DNA of 64,000 nucleotides from Sulfitobacter sp. S190 (GTDB lineage Bacteria > Pseudomonadota > Alphaproteobacteria > Rhodobacterales > Rhodobacteraceae), in contig NZ_CP081125.1 of the NCBI RefSeq assembly GCF_025141935.1, forward strand, positions 32,153 to 96,152, given 5' to 3'. Every line of letters starts with the position of its first letter. Within the stretch, counting starts at the first letter, position 1. Position numbers and translations under genes: made by a program. The notes under the pieces are model-generated. The model made no database searches. It worked only from the letters and a program-made list of their open reading frames with translations, and was not told where the DNA came from. Shown here piece after piece: positions 33,368 through 40,688 of this stretch.

Positions 33368-34345
33368 ATGCTGAGAGTTTCAGAAGGCGCGCCTTCACAC
33401 GCAACCCGAATATCGCAATCGGCTTTGGATTTACCATTTGTTCGAGACAGGCTGACCTTGGGGCTCTTGTTTCCAATCGAAAGCTATGCTGGCGATATGC
33501 CAATGATGATCGGTCAAGAAATTCTCGCTCAGCGGGCAGAAGCGCTGGGTTTTACCGCACTCTGGTTTCGCGATGTTCCACTTAGAGTGCCGAGTTTTGG
33601 CGACATGGGCCAAGTGTATGATCCGTTCGTCTATATGGCTTGGATGGCAGCGCACACGTCGAGAATCACTTTGGGAACTGCAGCCAGTATCCTGCCATTG
33701 CGACATCCACTTCACACCGCAAAGATGGCGGCCTCCCTTGACCAATTGTCGAAAGGTCGGATTTTGCTGGGAGTGGCAAGTGGGGACCGAGCCCAGGAGT
33801 ATCCCGCCTTCCGTCAGGATATCGAAACACGCGGCGAAGCCTTTCAGGAAAGTTTTAAAATCATTCGGGACGTTCTAGGTGGGTCGTTTCCTTCCTTCCA
33901 TAGTGAATTTTTCGGGACGATGAGTGGCACATCGGATTTGCTTCCCAAGCCGGCACAGCCCGAATTGCCCCTGTTGGTTGTAGGTGGCGCACAGCAGGAT
34001 CTTGGGTGGATCGCGCAACACTCCCGCGCATGGGTTATGTACCCCAGACCCATAACAGAACAGAAACAAGTCGTTCATGCTTGGCAAACGGCGCTCCGGA
34101 AGGCAGATGGAGTTGAGAAACCATTTGCCCAGTCGCTATATATCGATCTGTCGGAAGATCCGAATTCTCCGCCAACATCCATCCACCTCGGATTCAGATC
34201 GGGTCGAAACTACTTGCTAGGGCATTTGAATGAGTTGCGCAGCATCGGTGTGTCTCACGTGCTGTTGAACTTAAAATATGGGGAACGACCTGCAGCGGAT
34301 GTCGTCGAAGAATTGGGTGCTTTTGTAATCCCGCAACTGATTTGA
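33368..34345 (+). CDS. LLM-class (bacterial luciferase-like) flavin oxidoreductase
   Basis: A 325-residue TIM-barrel flavoprotein: RLTLGLLFPIESYAGD, ALGFTALWFRDVPL, TSRITLGTAASILPLRHPLHTAKMAASLDQLSKGR and LLVVGGAQQDLGW are typical LLM-class segments. Members use reduced FMN/F420 in monooxygenation or reduction; the substrate is unknown. It is followed 43 bases later by a truncated haemoglobin gene. The N-terminal ~20 residues before RDRLTLG are variable, so the exact start is uncertain. Confidence 0.85.
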   Translation: MLRVSEGAPSHATRISQSALDLPFVRDRLTLGLLFPIESYAGDMPMMIGQEILAQRAEALGFTALWFRDVPLRVPSFGDMGQVYDPFVYMAWMAAHTSRITLGTAASILPLRHPLHTAKMAASLDQLSKGRILLGVASGDRAQEYPAFRQDIETRGEAFQESFKIIRDVLGGSFPSFHSEFFGTMSGTSDLLPKPAQPELPLLVVGGAQQDLGWIAQHSRAWVMYPRPITEQKQVVHAWQTALRKADGVEKPFAQSLYIDLSEDPNSPPTSIHLGFRSGRNYLLGHLNELRSIGVSHVLLNLKYGERPAADVVEELGAFVIPQLI

Positions 34346-34388
34346 CTGCGCGCTCTGACTTGTGGTTGGACGAAAGAGAGACTTAGCC

Positions 34389-34790
34389 ATGCAAAACGAT
34401 GAAGTACAACTTGCCCGCGGTGATATCGAACGGATTGTCACAACGTTCTATTCGAGAGTACGTACCCATAGTGAACTTGGACCGGTGTTTGACGTGCACG
34501 TCGCGGATTGGCCTGCTCATGAGGAGAAAATTGCTCGGTTCTGGGCTAACGCAATATTAAAGGAGCGCAAGTATTCGGGCAATCCGATGAAGGTTCACGC
34601 CTCCGCTGGCAATGTGCGGCCGGAACACTTCAAAATGTGGCTCGACCTCTTCGATGAGGTACTGGATGAGGAGTTGTCGAATTCGATGTCTTCGGCTTGG
34701 TCACGTCTGGCTCATCGCATTGGACAGGGTCTTGTATACGGGCTGCAACTTCAACAGACTTCCGACCAGGGCGATCCCCCGCAACTATGA
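34389..34790 (+). CDS. Group III truncated haemoglobin
   Basis: A 133-residue globin: IERIVTTFYSRVRTHSELGPVFD in helices A-B, KIARFWANAILKERKYSGNPMKVHA and RPEHFKMWLDLFDEVL with the proximal His candidate. Group III (trHbP) proteins bind O2/NO and are linked to nitrosative stress. ATG 34389 is chosen because the upstream extension lacks similarity. It is adjacent to another haem protein gene (35045-35281). Confidence 0.9.
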   Translation: MQNDEVQLARGDIERIVTTFYSRVRTHSELGPVFDVHVADWPAHEEKIARFWANAILKERKYSGNPMKVHASAGNVRPEHFKMWLDLFDEVLDEELSNSMSSAWSRLAHRIGQGLVYGLQLQQTSDQGDPPQL

Positions 34791-34822
34791 ATAGGCATCC
34801 GCCACCAAGAGTAATTTGCGAA

Positions 34823-35002
34823 CTAGCTGTTCGCCACAATGATCCACGCAATTACAAGAGCGACGATCAGATAGACCAGTGTATTGATCATCCAGCGAAT
34901 GAGACCGGCATCTGCTTCTGGGTCAATGCCCAAACGCTCGCAAAACTTTGTGCCGGGCCAAAGAACTAAGTTGGCGACACTGAATCTCGTGTTCTTTTTC
35001 AT
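34823..35002 (-). CDS. 59-residue single-helix membrane protein
   Basis: A small open frame from ATG 35002 to TAG: a basic N terminus (MKKNTRFSVANLVLWPG), an acidic linker (ERLGIDPEADAGLIRW) and one strong C-terminal membrane helix (TLVYLIVALVIAWIIVANS). The sequence is too protein-like to be chance: charge pattern, helix and clean codons. Its position between two haem protein genes suggests a partner or anchor for one of them. No family recognised. Confidence 0.65.
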   Translation of the reverse strand: MKKNTRFSVANLVLWPGTKFCERLGIDPEADAGLIRWMINTLVYLIVALVIAWIIVANS

Positions 35003-35044
35003 GATTGTTTATCCACTGGCTTAAATTACTATTCGGCGTGAAAC

Positions 35045-35281
35045 CTAGTCCGGGTTTTTTGGGCGCCAGTACTCATTCGCAGCTGCAACCGTTTGAAAAT
35101 TCGTTGCTACCACATGGGACGCAAGTGTCAGGCTGTCGGCGCTCTCGGCATAATCTGAACGAAGACGTTCGCGAGTATCTGCATCGGGCTGGGTGACTTT
35201 CACGGCCATGCGGGACAATTTGACCGCGAGTTGAAAGCCATCTTCTGGCGTGTCGGTTTTGAGCGTGGGCAACCATGTCAT
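35045..35281 (-). CDS. Hexameric tyrosine-coordinated haem protein (HTHP)
   Basis: A 78-residue protein starting MTWLPTLKTDTPEDGFQLAV, with KLSRMAVKVTQPDA and SHVVATNFQTVAAANEYW. From memory this closely matches HTHP of marine roseobacters, a hexamer of two-helix subunits whose haem iron is bound by tyrosine and which has peroxidase/catalase activity. Tyr44 is the expected ligand. It lies near a truncated haemoglobin gene, giving a haem-based oxidative/nitrosative defence group. Confidence 0.85.
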   Translation of the reverse strand: MTWLPTLKTDTPEDGFQLAVKLSRMAVKVTQPDADTRERLRSDYAESADSLTLASHVVATNFQTVAAANEYWRPKNPD

Positions 35282-35388
35282 TCGTTAGTCCTTTTCTGCA
35301 ATGGCGTGAGGCGCACTTGGTTTGACGAGCGCGACTGAAGCATCATGTGTTGTGTCGGGATATTTGGCGAAGAGCGACCGGATCACGG

Positions 35389-35808
35389 TCACTCTTTACT
35401 GTCGAGCGCATCCAGTTCTTCTGGCGTAAAAAGACGAGATCTTGCGAGAAAGCGGCGTTCTCGTCCGTTGTCCAGGCTGAACATACCTCCGCGCCCTGGC
35501 ACGACGTCCAGGATCAATTGAGTATGTTTCCAGACTTCGAATTGCGGTCCCGATATCCAAACTTCGGCTTTTTCGACTTCTCCGAGCTTCACATCGGTTT
35601 GCCCGATAAGAAAGTCGTCCTTCGGGTAGCACATCGGAGAAGAGCCGTCACAACACCCGCCCGACTGGTGGAAGAGGATGTCACCGTGATCTGATTTGAT
35701 ATCCGCGATCAGAGCCCGGGCGGCGTCAGTTGCCACAACTCTGGCCAACTGCCCATCGGCCGAAATCGGACCCTCGTCAGAGACGCATGAAATTCGGGAG
35801 TTTTGCAT
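35389..35808 (-). CDS. DUF779-family protein (aldehyde dehydrogenase partner)
   Basis: A 139-residue protein with the DUF779 core: GDILFHQSGGCCDGSSPMC, GQTDVKLGEVEKAEVWISGPQFEVWKHTQLILDV and GMFSLDNGRERRFLARSRLF. The CCDGS cysteines suggest metal or thiol chemistry. DUF779 genes almost always follow acetaldehyde-type aldehyde dehydrogenase genes, as here. ATG 35808 is preceded by AAGGAGCAG. A strong hairpin separates it from the dehydrogenase gene. Confidence 0.88.
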   Translation of the reverse strand: MQNSRISCVSDEGPISADGQLARVVATDAARALIADIKSDHGDILFHQSGGCCDGSSPMCYPKDDFLIGQTDVKLGEVEKAEVWISGPQFEVWKHTQLILDVVPGRGGMFSLDNGRERRFLARSRLFTPEELDALDSKE

Positions 35809-35835
35809 GAAATCTGCTCCTTGAGACCTTAGGAT

Positions 35836-35867
35836 GCGCGGAGTCAAACTGACTCCGCGCCTTTTTT
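35836..35867 (+). terminator. Strong hairpin with T tract, oriented against its neighbours
   Basis: A perfect 11-base stem GCGCGGAGTCA/TGACTCCGCGC (35836-35846, 35850-35860) with an AAC loop is followed on the plus strand by TTTTTT (35862-35867). It would terminate plus-strand transcripts, yet both flanking genes are on the minus strand. On that strand it is a hairpin without U tail between aldehyde dehydrogenase and DUF779 genes. Confidence 0.7.
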
Positions 35868-35879
35868 GCATGACCGGTA

Positions 35880-37403
35880 TTAGAAGAACCCGAGTTTGTT
35901 CGGGTTGTAGCTGACCAGCATGTTCTTGGTCTGTTGGTAGTGGTTCAGCATCATCTTGTGGTTCTCGCGACCGATGCCGGATTGCTTGTAACCACCGAAT
36001 GCTGCATGCGCTGGGTAGAGGTGGTAGCAGTTAGTCCAGACCCGGCCCGCTTTGATGCCACGGCCGAAGCGATAGCAGATATTGGCTTCGCGCGACCATA
36101 CACCTGCCCCAAGTCCGTAGAGCGTATCGTTGGCAATCTCGAGCGCCTCGTCCTCATCCTTAAAGGTCGTCACCGAAACTACGGGCCCGAAAATCTCTTC
36201 TTGAAAGACCCGCATTTTGTTGTGGCCCTTCAGAATTGTCGGCTTGACATAGTATCCGCCTGCACAATCCCCGGGAAGGCTGGCGGCCTCGCCTCCAGTC
36301 AGCACTTCGGCGCCTTCCTGTTTTCCGATATCGAAATAGCTGAGGATCTTCTCTTGCTGCTCCGAGGAGCACTGTGCACCCATCATCGTGTCGCCGTTCC
36401 GGGGATCGGCTTGGATAATGGCCTCTGTCCTCGCTATGGCCCGCTCCATGAACTGATCATAGATGCTTTCGTGGACGAGGGCGCGCGAGGGGCAAGTGCA
36501 GACCTCTCCTTGGTTGAGCGCGAACATCACGAACCCCTCAATCGCCTTGTCGAAAAAGGCATCATCCTCCTGAACCACATCAGGGAAGAAGATGTTTGGA
36601 CTCTTGCCGCCGAGTTCCAACGTCACCGGAATGATGTTCTCGGTGGCGTATTGCATGATCAATCGCCCGGTCGTGGTTTCGCCGGTAAACGCGACCTTTG
36701 CAATCCTGTCTGAACTTGCCAGCGGTTTTCCAGCTTCGAGACCAAAACCGCTCACGATGTTGAGCACGCCTGGCGGTAGCAAGTCACCGATCAGTTCGGC
36801 GAAAACCAGAATGGTTGCCGGCGTTTGTTCTGCAGGTTTCAGGACAACACAGTTTCCGGCCGCGAGGGCGGGTGCCAGTTTCCATGCCGCCATGAGCAGC
36901 GGGAAGTTCCAAGGGATGATCTGGCCCACGACACCGAGCGGCTCGTGAAAGTGATAGGCCACTGTATCATCATCAATTTCGCCCATCGTGCCTTCCTGAG
37001 CGCGGATCGCTCCGGCAAAGTAGCGAAAATGATCGATGGCAAGCGGCAGATCGGCGGCACGCGTCTCGCGGATAGCCTTCCCATTGTCCCAGCATTCGCA
37101 GATGGCCAGCAATTCGAGGTTGTCTTCCATCACTTGCGCGATCTTCATCAACGCGTTTGCGCGATCGGTGGTGCTGGTGCGAGCCCATCCATCTTTGGCC
37201 GCATGTGCAGCGTCGAGCGCCGCTTCGACATCATCCTTATCAGAGCGGGCGATCTCACCGATCGCCATTCCCGTAACAGGGCTGATGTTTTCAAAATACC
37301 GGCCGGCCTTGGGTGGCCTAAACTCACCGCCGATAAAATTGTCATAGCGTTTGGCAAATGGTGACACATGCGTGCCTGCATCAATAAGCGTCATATCGTT
37401 CAT
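35880..37403 (-). CDS. NAD-dependent aldehyde dehydrogenase (AcoD/ExaC type)
   Basis: A 507-residue enzyme oxidising acetaldehyde-like aldehydes to acids. Seen are [23 protein letters not shown], the NAD-binding/active-site region [20 protein letters not shown], catalytic Glu in [12 protein letters not shown], and catalytic Cys in [11 protein letters not shown]. The C-terminal [13 protein letters not shown] is typical. ATG 37403 follows AGGAGGAG. It is the first gene of a pair with DUF779. A TGTCTC-N6-GGGACA dyad lies ~110 bases upstream and is likely the site of the GAF/Fis regulator encoded at 39559. Confidence 0.93.
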   Translation of the reverse strand: MNDMTLIDAGTHVSPFAKRYDNFIGGEFRPPKAGRYFENISPVTGMAIGEIARSDKDDVEAALDAAHAAKDGWARTSTTDRANALMKIAQVMEDNLELLAICECWDNGKAIRETRAADLPLAIDHFRYFAGAIRAQEGTMGEIDDDTVAYHFHEPLGVVGQIIPWNFPLLMAAWKLAPALAAGNCVVLKPAEQTPATILVFAELIGDLLPPGVLNIVSGFGLEAGKPLASSDRIAKVAFTGETTTGRLIMQYATENIIPVTLELGGKSPNIFFPDVVQEDDAFFDKAIEGFVMFALNQGEVCTCPSRALVHESIYDQFMERAIARTEAIIQADPRNGDTMMGAQCSSEQQEKILSYFDIGKQEGAEVLTGGEAASLPGDCAGGYYVKPTILKGHNKMRVFQEEIFGPVVSVTTFKDEDEALEIANDTLYGLGAGVWSREANICYRFGRGIKAGRVWTNCYHLYPAHAAFGGYKQSGIGRENHKMMLNHYQQTKNMLVSYNPNKLGFF

Positions 37404-37513
37404 GATTGTCTCCTCCTGAAGGCCAGCGCCTTTTCCTGGGCGCATTGGTAGGAAGGATCTTCACTTCGGTGCCGCCGCAAGTCATTGCACGCAGTGAACA
37501 GACTTGCGTGAAC

Positions 37514-37531
37514 TGTCTCAGCATCGGGACA
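37514..37531. promoter_or_regulatory. TGTCTC-N6-GGGACA dyad upstream of the aldehyde dehydrogenase gene
   Basis: An inverted repeat (37514-37519 and 37526-37531) about 110 bases before ATG 37403 on the minus strand. The same architecture, TGTCCC-N6-GAGACA, recurs at 40526-40543. From memory AcoR-type Fis regulators bind dyads of this kind. Confidence 0.6.
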
Positions 37532-37697
37532 GATGGACCGCTTTTTTGCTCGATGCTTACGCAACTCTGGCGTCCAAACGCGCTGAGCAACAAGAACCAC
37601 TAGGAGAAAGCAGCATGTGTGATTCTGATTAAATATTATGCAAACTTTCCTATGAAATCACGTAAACAGTTGATATGTAGATATTAAAAATTGGTGC

Positions 37698-37726
37698 AAA
37701 AGATTTGTCTGGCCGTATGATCTTTT
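37698..37726 (+). promoter_or_regulatory. AAAAGAT-N15-ATCTTTT dyad, candidate NsrR-type operator
   Basis: Perfect 7-base arms (37698-37704 and 37720-37726) in the AT-rich region before the Rrf2 gene. NsrR sites are AT-rich dyads with an AAGAT core, so autoregulation is plausible. The gap 37404-37754 otherwise holds the dyad at 37514 and AT-rich DNA, but no gene. Confidence 0.45.
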
Positions 37727-37754
37727 AATCAGTATCTCATACTCGGATTTAATC

Positions 37755-38204
37755 GTGAAGCTCACCTTCCATGCCGACTACGCCATTCGCGTCTTGCTCT
37801 TTCTGAGAGCTGTCCCTGGACGAAGGGGCACGACAACGCAGATCGCCAAGGCGCACAACATCTCACGGGCCCATCTCGAAAAGGTCGTGCAAAGGATGGT
37901 GACCGCAGGGTTTGTCGAAACATCACGTGGCCGGGGAGGCGGCGTTCGACTGACCCGTGATCCTGATACGATCACAATCGGTGCGATAATCCGGGCTATG
38001 GAAGACGACCTGGCGATCGTGGAATGCCTTGGCCACGCTCGCTTCTGCCGCGTTGCAGGGGTCTGCGGTGCCAGAAACGTCTTTTCTGACGCAATGGATG
38101 CGTATTTCGCAGTGCTCGACAACGCGAGCCTGGAAGACATTGCCCGAAACCAAGCGGGTCTGAGAGGCGCGCTTCAGATCGTGGGAGGACGTGCTCAGGC
38201 ATAA
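37755..38204 (+). CDS. Rrf2-family iron-sulfur regulator, NsrR-like
   Basis: A 149-residue winged-helix protein: MKLTFHADYAIRVLLFLRAV, recognition helix HNISRAHLEKVVQRMVTAGF, wing GRGGGVRLTRDPDTI. Cysteines 91, 98 and 104 lie in the loop where NsrR/IscR bind an Fe-S cluster, with spacing close to NsrR (C-x6-C-x5-C). It starts with GTG. NsrR senses nitric oxide, which fits the truncated haemoglobin nearby. Targets beyond itself are not certain. Confidence 0.85.
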   Translation: MKLTFHADYAIRVLLFLRAVPGRRGTTTQIAKAHNISRAHLEKVVQRMVTAGFVETSRGRGGGVRLTRDPDTITIGAIIRAMEDDLAIVECLGHARFCRVAGVCGARNVFSDAMDAYFAVLDNASLEDIARNQAGLRGALQIVGGRAQA

Positions 38205-38254
38205 ACTCACACCAGAAAACACAGCCAGTCTGACGTGTCATTCGGGGAGGAGTG

Positions 38255-39559
38255 ATGGCGATCGATTTTGAAATGACCAGCCAACAGCGCAAATTGAAGT
38301 ACGACATGCGGGAGTTCGCCCACGAAGTTGTCGCGCCTTGTGCAGAGCGGGGCGATGCAAGCCCGGATCCGCAAGACGCTTTTTTGGCCATGAAACCAGC
38401 GTTCGAGAGCGCCCACAAACTTGGGCTGCCGACGAGCTTTCTTCCAAAAAAATACGGCGGTGGCGGTCTAAAGAATGTCGATTTCCTGATAGCTGCCGAA
38501 GAGTTGTGCGCTGTCGATCCCGGTTTTGCGACGACTGTGCTGGTGAACGGTTTGGCCCTGATGCCACTGACCTGGTATGGGTCGGAGGCGCAATGTGAGA
38601 GATGGATTGGCCAGGCGACAAAGAGCGGTAAGTCGGATTATCTCGCCGGTTGGGTTGTTAGCGAAAGGGGCGGAACTGCAAATTTCGACCATCCGAGCCC
38701 GAATGCAGGTATTCAGCTTGTCGCGGACTTTGATGCAGCTAATGAAGAGTACGTTCTGAACGGCGAAAAGCACTGGCCATGCAACTCGGGAGGGTGGGAC
38801 CTCAAGGGCGCGGACACGAACCTATGTGTCGTAAGGACGGATCGTACCAAGGGTGGCAAAGGTGGTCTTAGCGCTCTGCTTGTGGATCGCGGCACAGCAG
38901 GCATCACTTATGAGGTCATTGACAAGGTTGGTCATCGAACCTGCCAGAACGTCACGATGACGTTCAAGAATGCGCGTGTTCCTCTCGAAAACCTGTTGGC
39001 CGAAGGCGACGGTGATCTCTTGATCAACAGGAACTTCACTTGGTCCGGTCCTGTCGCAAGCATAGCGTCTGTCGGAGTGGCCCGCGCCGCCTTCGAGTTT
39101 GCCCTTAACTGGTCCAAGACCTTCACGGGCGGCGGTTCAACCCCGATCATCAATCATCAGGGCGTAGGCAACCTCTTGGCAGAGATCGCAGGCAAGATCG
39201 AAGCTGCGCGATACATGAGTTGGAAGGCCGCACACTACATGGACAAGTACGATAGCGAAGGCCAGGCTCTTGGGGGTATGAGCAAGACGTTTAGCGGAGA
39301 GCTTATGCAGCAGGTCGTGTTCGACTGTATGCGTGTTGTTGGCGTAAACGCCGTCGACAAGAAGTTTCCGATGGAACGCTATTACCGGGAGGCGTTGATA
39401 TTCCCGCTCTATGATGCCGGGAACTTGGCCATGCAGCGCCGCAAGGTTTGGGGTGTAATGGCGGATGTGGCCTACACACATGACATTTACGCCGACTGCG
39501 ATCCCATTGAGTTCAAAAAGTCAATGGAAGGCTTCGGCTTGGGGAACAGGTCGAGCTAA
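38255..39559 (+). CDS. Acyl-CoA-dehydrogenase-like flavoprotein, paralogue 1
   Basis: A ~434-residue protein with the ACAD fold: N-terminal helical domain (TSQQRKLKYDMREFAHEVVAP), middle beta domain (VSERGGTANFDHPSP; HWPCNSGGWDLKGADTNL) and C-terminal helical domain. Where ACADs usually carry the catalytic Glu in a YEGT-type motif, this has IFPLYDAGNLAMQRRK. GGGGAGGA precedes ATG 38255; a GTG at 38252 is also in frame. Its stop overlaps the regulator gene start (TAATG). It is clearly paralogous to the protein at 40689. Electrons would pass to ETF. The substrate is unknown. Confidence 0.82.
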   Translation: MAIDFEMTSQQRKLKYDMREFAHEVVAPCAERGDASPDPQDAFLAMKPAFESAHKLGLPTSFLPKKYGGGGLKNVDFLIAAEELCAVDPGFATTVLVNGLALMPLTWYGSEAQCERWIGQATKSGKSDYLAGWVVSERGGTANFDHPSPNAGIQLVADFDAANEEYVLNGEKHWPCNSGGWDLKGADTNLCVVRTDRTKGGKGGLSALLVDRGTAGITYEVIDKVGHRTCQNVTMTFKNARVPLENLLAEGDGDLLINRNFTWSGPVASIASVGVARAAFEFALNWSKTFTGGGSTPIINHQGVGNLLAEIAGKIEAARYMSWKAAHYMDKYDSEGQALGGMSKTFSGELMQQVVFDCMRVVGVNAVDKKFPMERYYREALIFPLYDAGNLAMQRRKVWGVMADVAYTHDIYADCDPIEFKKSMEGFGLGNRSS

Positions 39560-40518
39560 TGGACGCGGTTACCAGTCATATCGAGCGCGTTTTTTCGGTC
39601 TCCGGTTCCAACTCAGCCGCAGCGACATCCCGCCTCCATGCTTCATGGCGCCGTTCAATGACTGTTCATGGCCTTGATCCTTCTGCGAACCGGGGTCCGG
39701 TCCGGTTAGGCGGAACCGACTTGAACATGATCCGAGCAGAAAACGAATTGCTTTCTGCCGCTTCAGCGCGACGCCTCGATCACTTGTTCTCCTTGGTTGG
39801 CAGTTCTGGTTGCGGCGTGTTCCTCACTGATCGCAAGGGTGTTGTGCTGGATCAAAGGTGCAGAGACGCCGACGAATTCGTTTTTCGGAGCTGGGGCCTT
39901 TCGCCAGGTGCTGTTTGGAGTGAAGCGAGTGAAGGAACAAATGGTATCGGGACATGCCTTGCGGAAGAACGCCGGGTAACCGTGCATCGCGACGAACACT
40001 TCTACCCGCGTAATACGACGATGAGTTGTATTGACGCGCCTATCTTTGGCTCAGATGGCTGCATAGCGGCAGCATTGGACGTTTCATCTGCCCGTGTTGA
40101 TCAGACGGCCACAGCGAACCGATTGATCTCAGACGCAGTCGCTACAACCGCCGCCCAAATAGAGGCCGACATCTTTCGAGCAAGTTTTCCAAGTGCACGT
40201 ATTGTGGTGGCAGACGCGGTATCACCTAGTATGGCCGGGCTCTTGGCACTGGATCAGGACGACATAATCGTTGGAGCAACCCGAGTTGCTCGCCATCATC
40301 TAGGTTTTGATTTGACCGGTGATCTTAAACCATGTCCCGCCGTTGATGTGCTCGGTCGACAAGACAGTTTCCGCGGGTTCGATAGGGCAGAGCGAGCAGC
40401 ACTTCTTCGTGCTTTGGCCAGGTCTGGCGGTAACACGACAGCTGCAGCGCGGGCTTTGGGTATCGGTCGCGCAACGTTCTATCGACGGATGAATCGCCTC
40501 GGTTTGGGCGAAAAGTAA
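39559..40518 (+). CDS. AcoR-like regulator: GAF domain plus Fis HTH, no AAA+ domain
   Basis: A 319-residue protein. The N-terminal part (residues ~25-200) matches the sensor half of AcoR-type activators, with WRRSMTVHGLDPSA, a GAF-like domain (GVFLTDRKGVVLDQRCRDAD) and SEASEGTNGIGTCLAEERRVTVHRDEHF. The C terminus is a Fis-type HTH (NTTAAARALGIGRATFYRRM). The sigma54-interacting AAA+ domain is absent, so it should act on sigma70 promoters. It is coupled to the first ACAD-like gene and lies eight bases before a TGTCCC-N6-GAGACA dyad. Confidence 0.85.
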   Translation: MDAVTSHIERVFSVSGSNSAAATSRLHASWRRSMTVHGLDPSANRGPVRLGGTDLNMIRAENELLSAASARRLDHLFSLVGSSGCGVFLTDRKGVVLDQRCRDADEFVFRSWGLSPGAVWSEASEGTNGIGTCLAEERRVTVHRDEHFYPRNTTMSCIDAPIFGSDGCIAAALDVSSARVDQTATANRLISDAVATTAAQIEADIFRASFPSARIVVADAVSPSMAGLLALDQDDIIVGATRVARHHLGFDLTGDLKPCPAVDVLGRQDSFRGFDRAERAALLRALARSGGNTTAAARALGIGRATFYRRMNRLGLGEK

Positions 40519-40525
40519 ACCGACC

Positions 40526-40543
40526 TGTCCCACTACTGAGACA
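40526..40543. promoter_or_regulatory. TGTCCC-N6-GAGACA dyad upstream of the second ACAD-like gene
   Basis: The dyad (40526-40531/40538-40543) lies between the regulator and the second ACAD-like gene. It has the same arm sequence and spacing as the site at 37514-37531, so the two promoters probably share the regulator. Confidence 0.6.
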
Positions 40544-40688
40544 GGTGGAAGACTTTGGTGGCTCCAGCGCAATGACTTACGCCTAGCCGGTCTCCGATAA
40601 TAGATGAATCGCCGTCCTGGGTGGAGGTTGCTTCGAAAACTGTCGAAGCAAGCCAGAGGCAGCGGTGAACAGCCACAGGGAGGATACC

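Noticed and set aside
33192..33374. A 60-codon plus-strand frame before the luciferase-like gene
   Set aside because: No ribosome-binding site, no domain, and it overlaps the next start; left out as unsupported.
40544..40688. Possible sigma54 promoter (TGGCT...GCA) before the second ACAD-like gene
   Set aside because: The GG and GC elements are not ten bases apart, and the regulator lacks the AAA+ domain needed for sigma54 activation.
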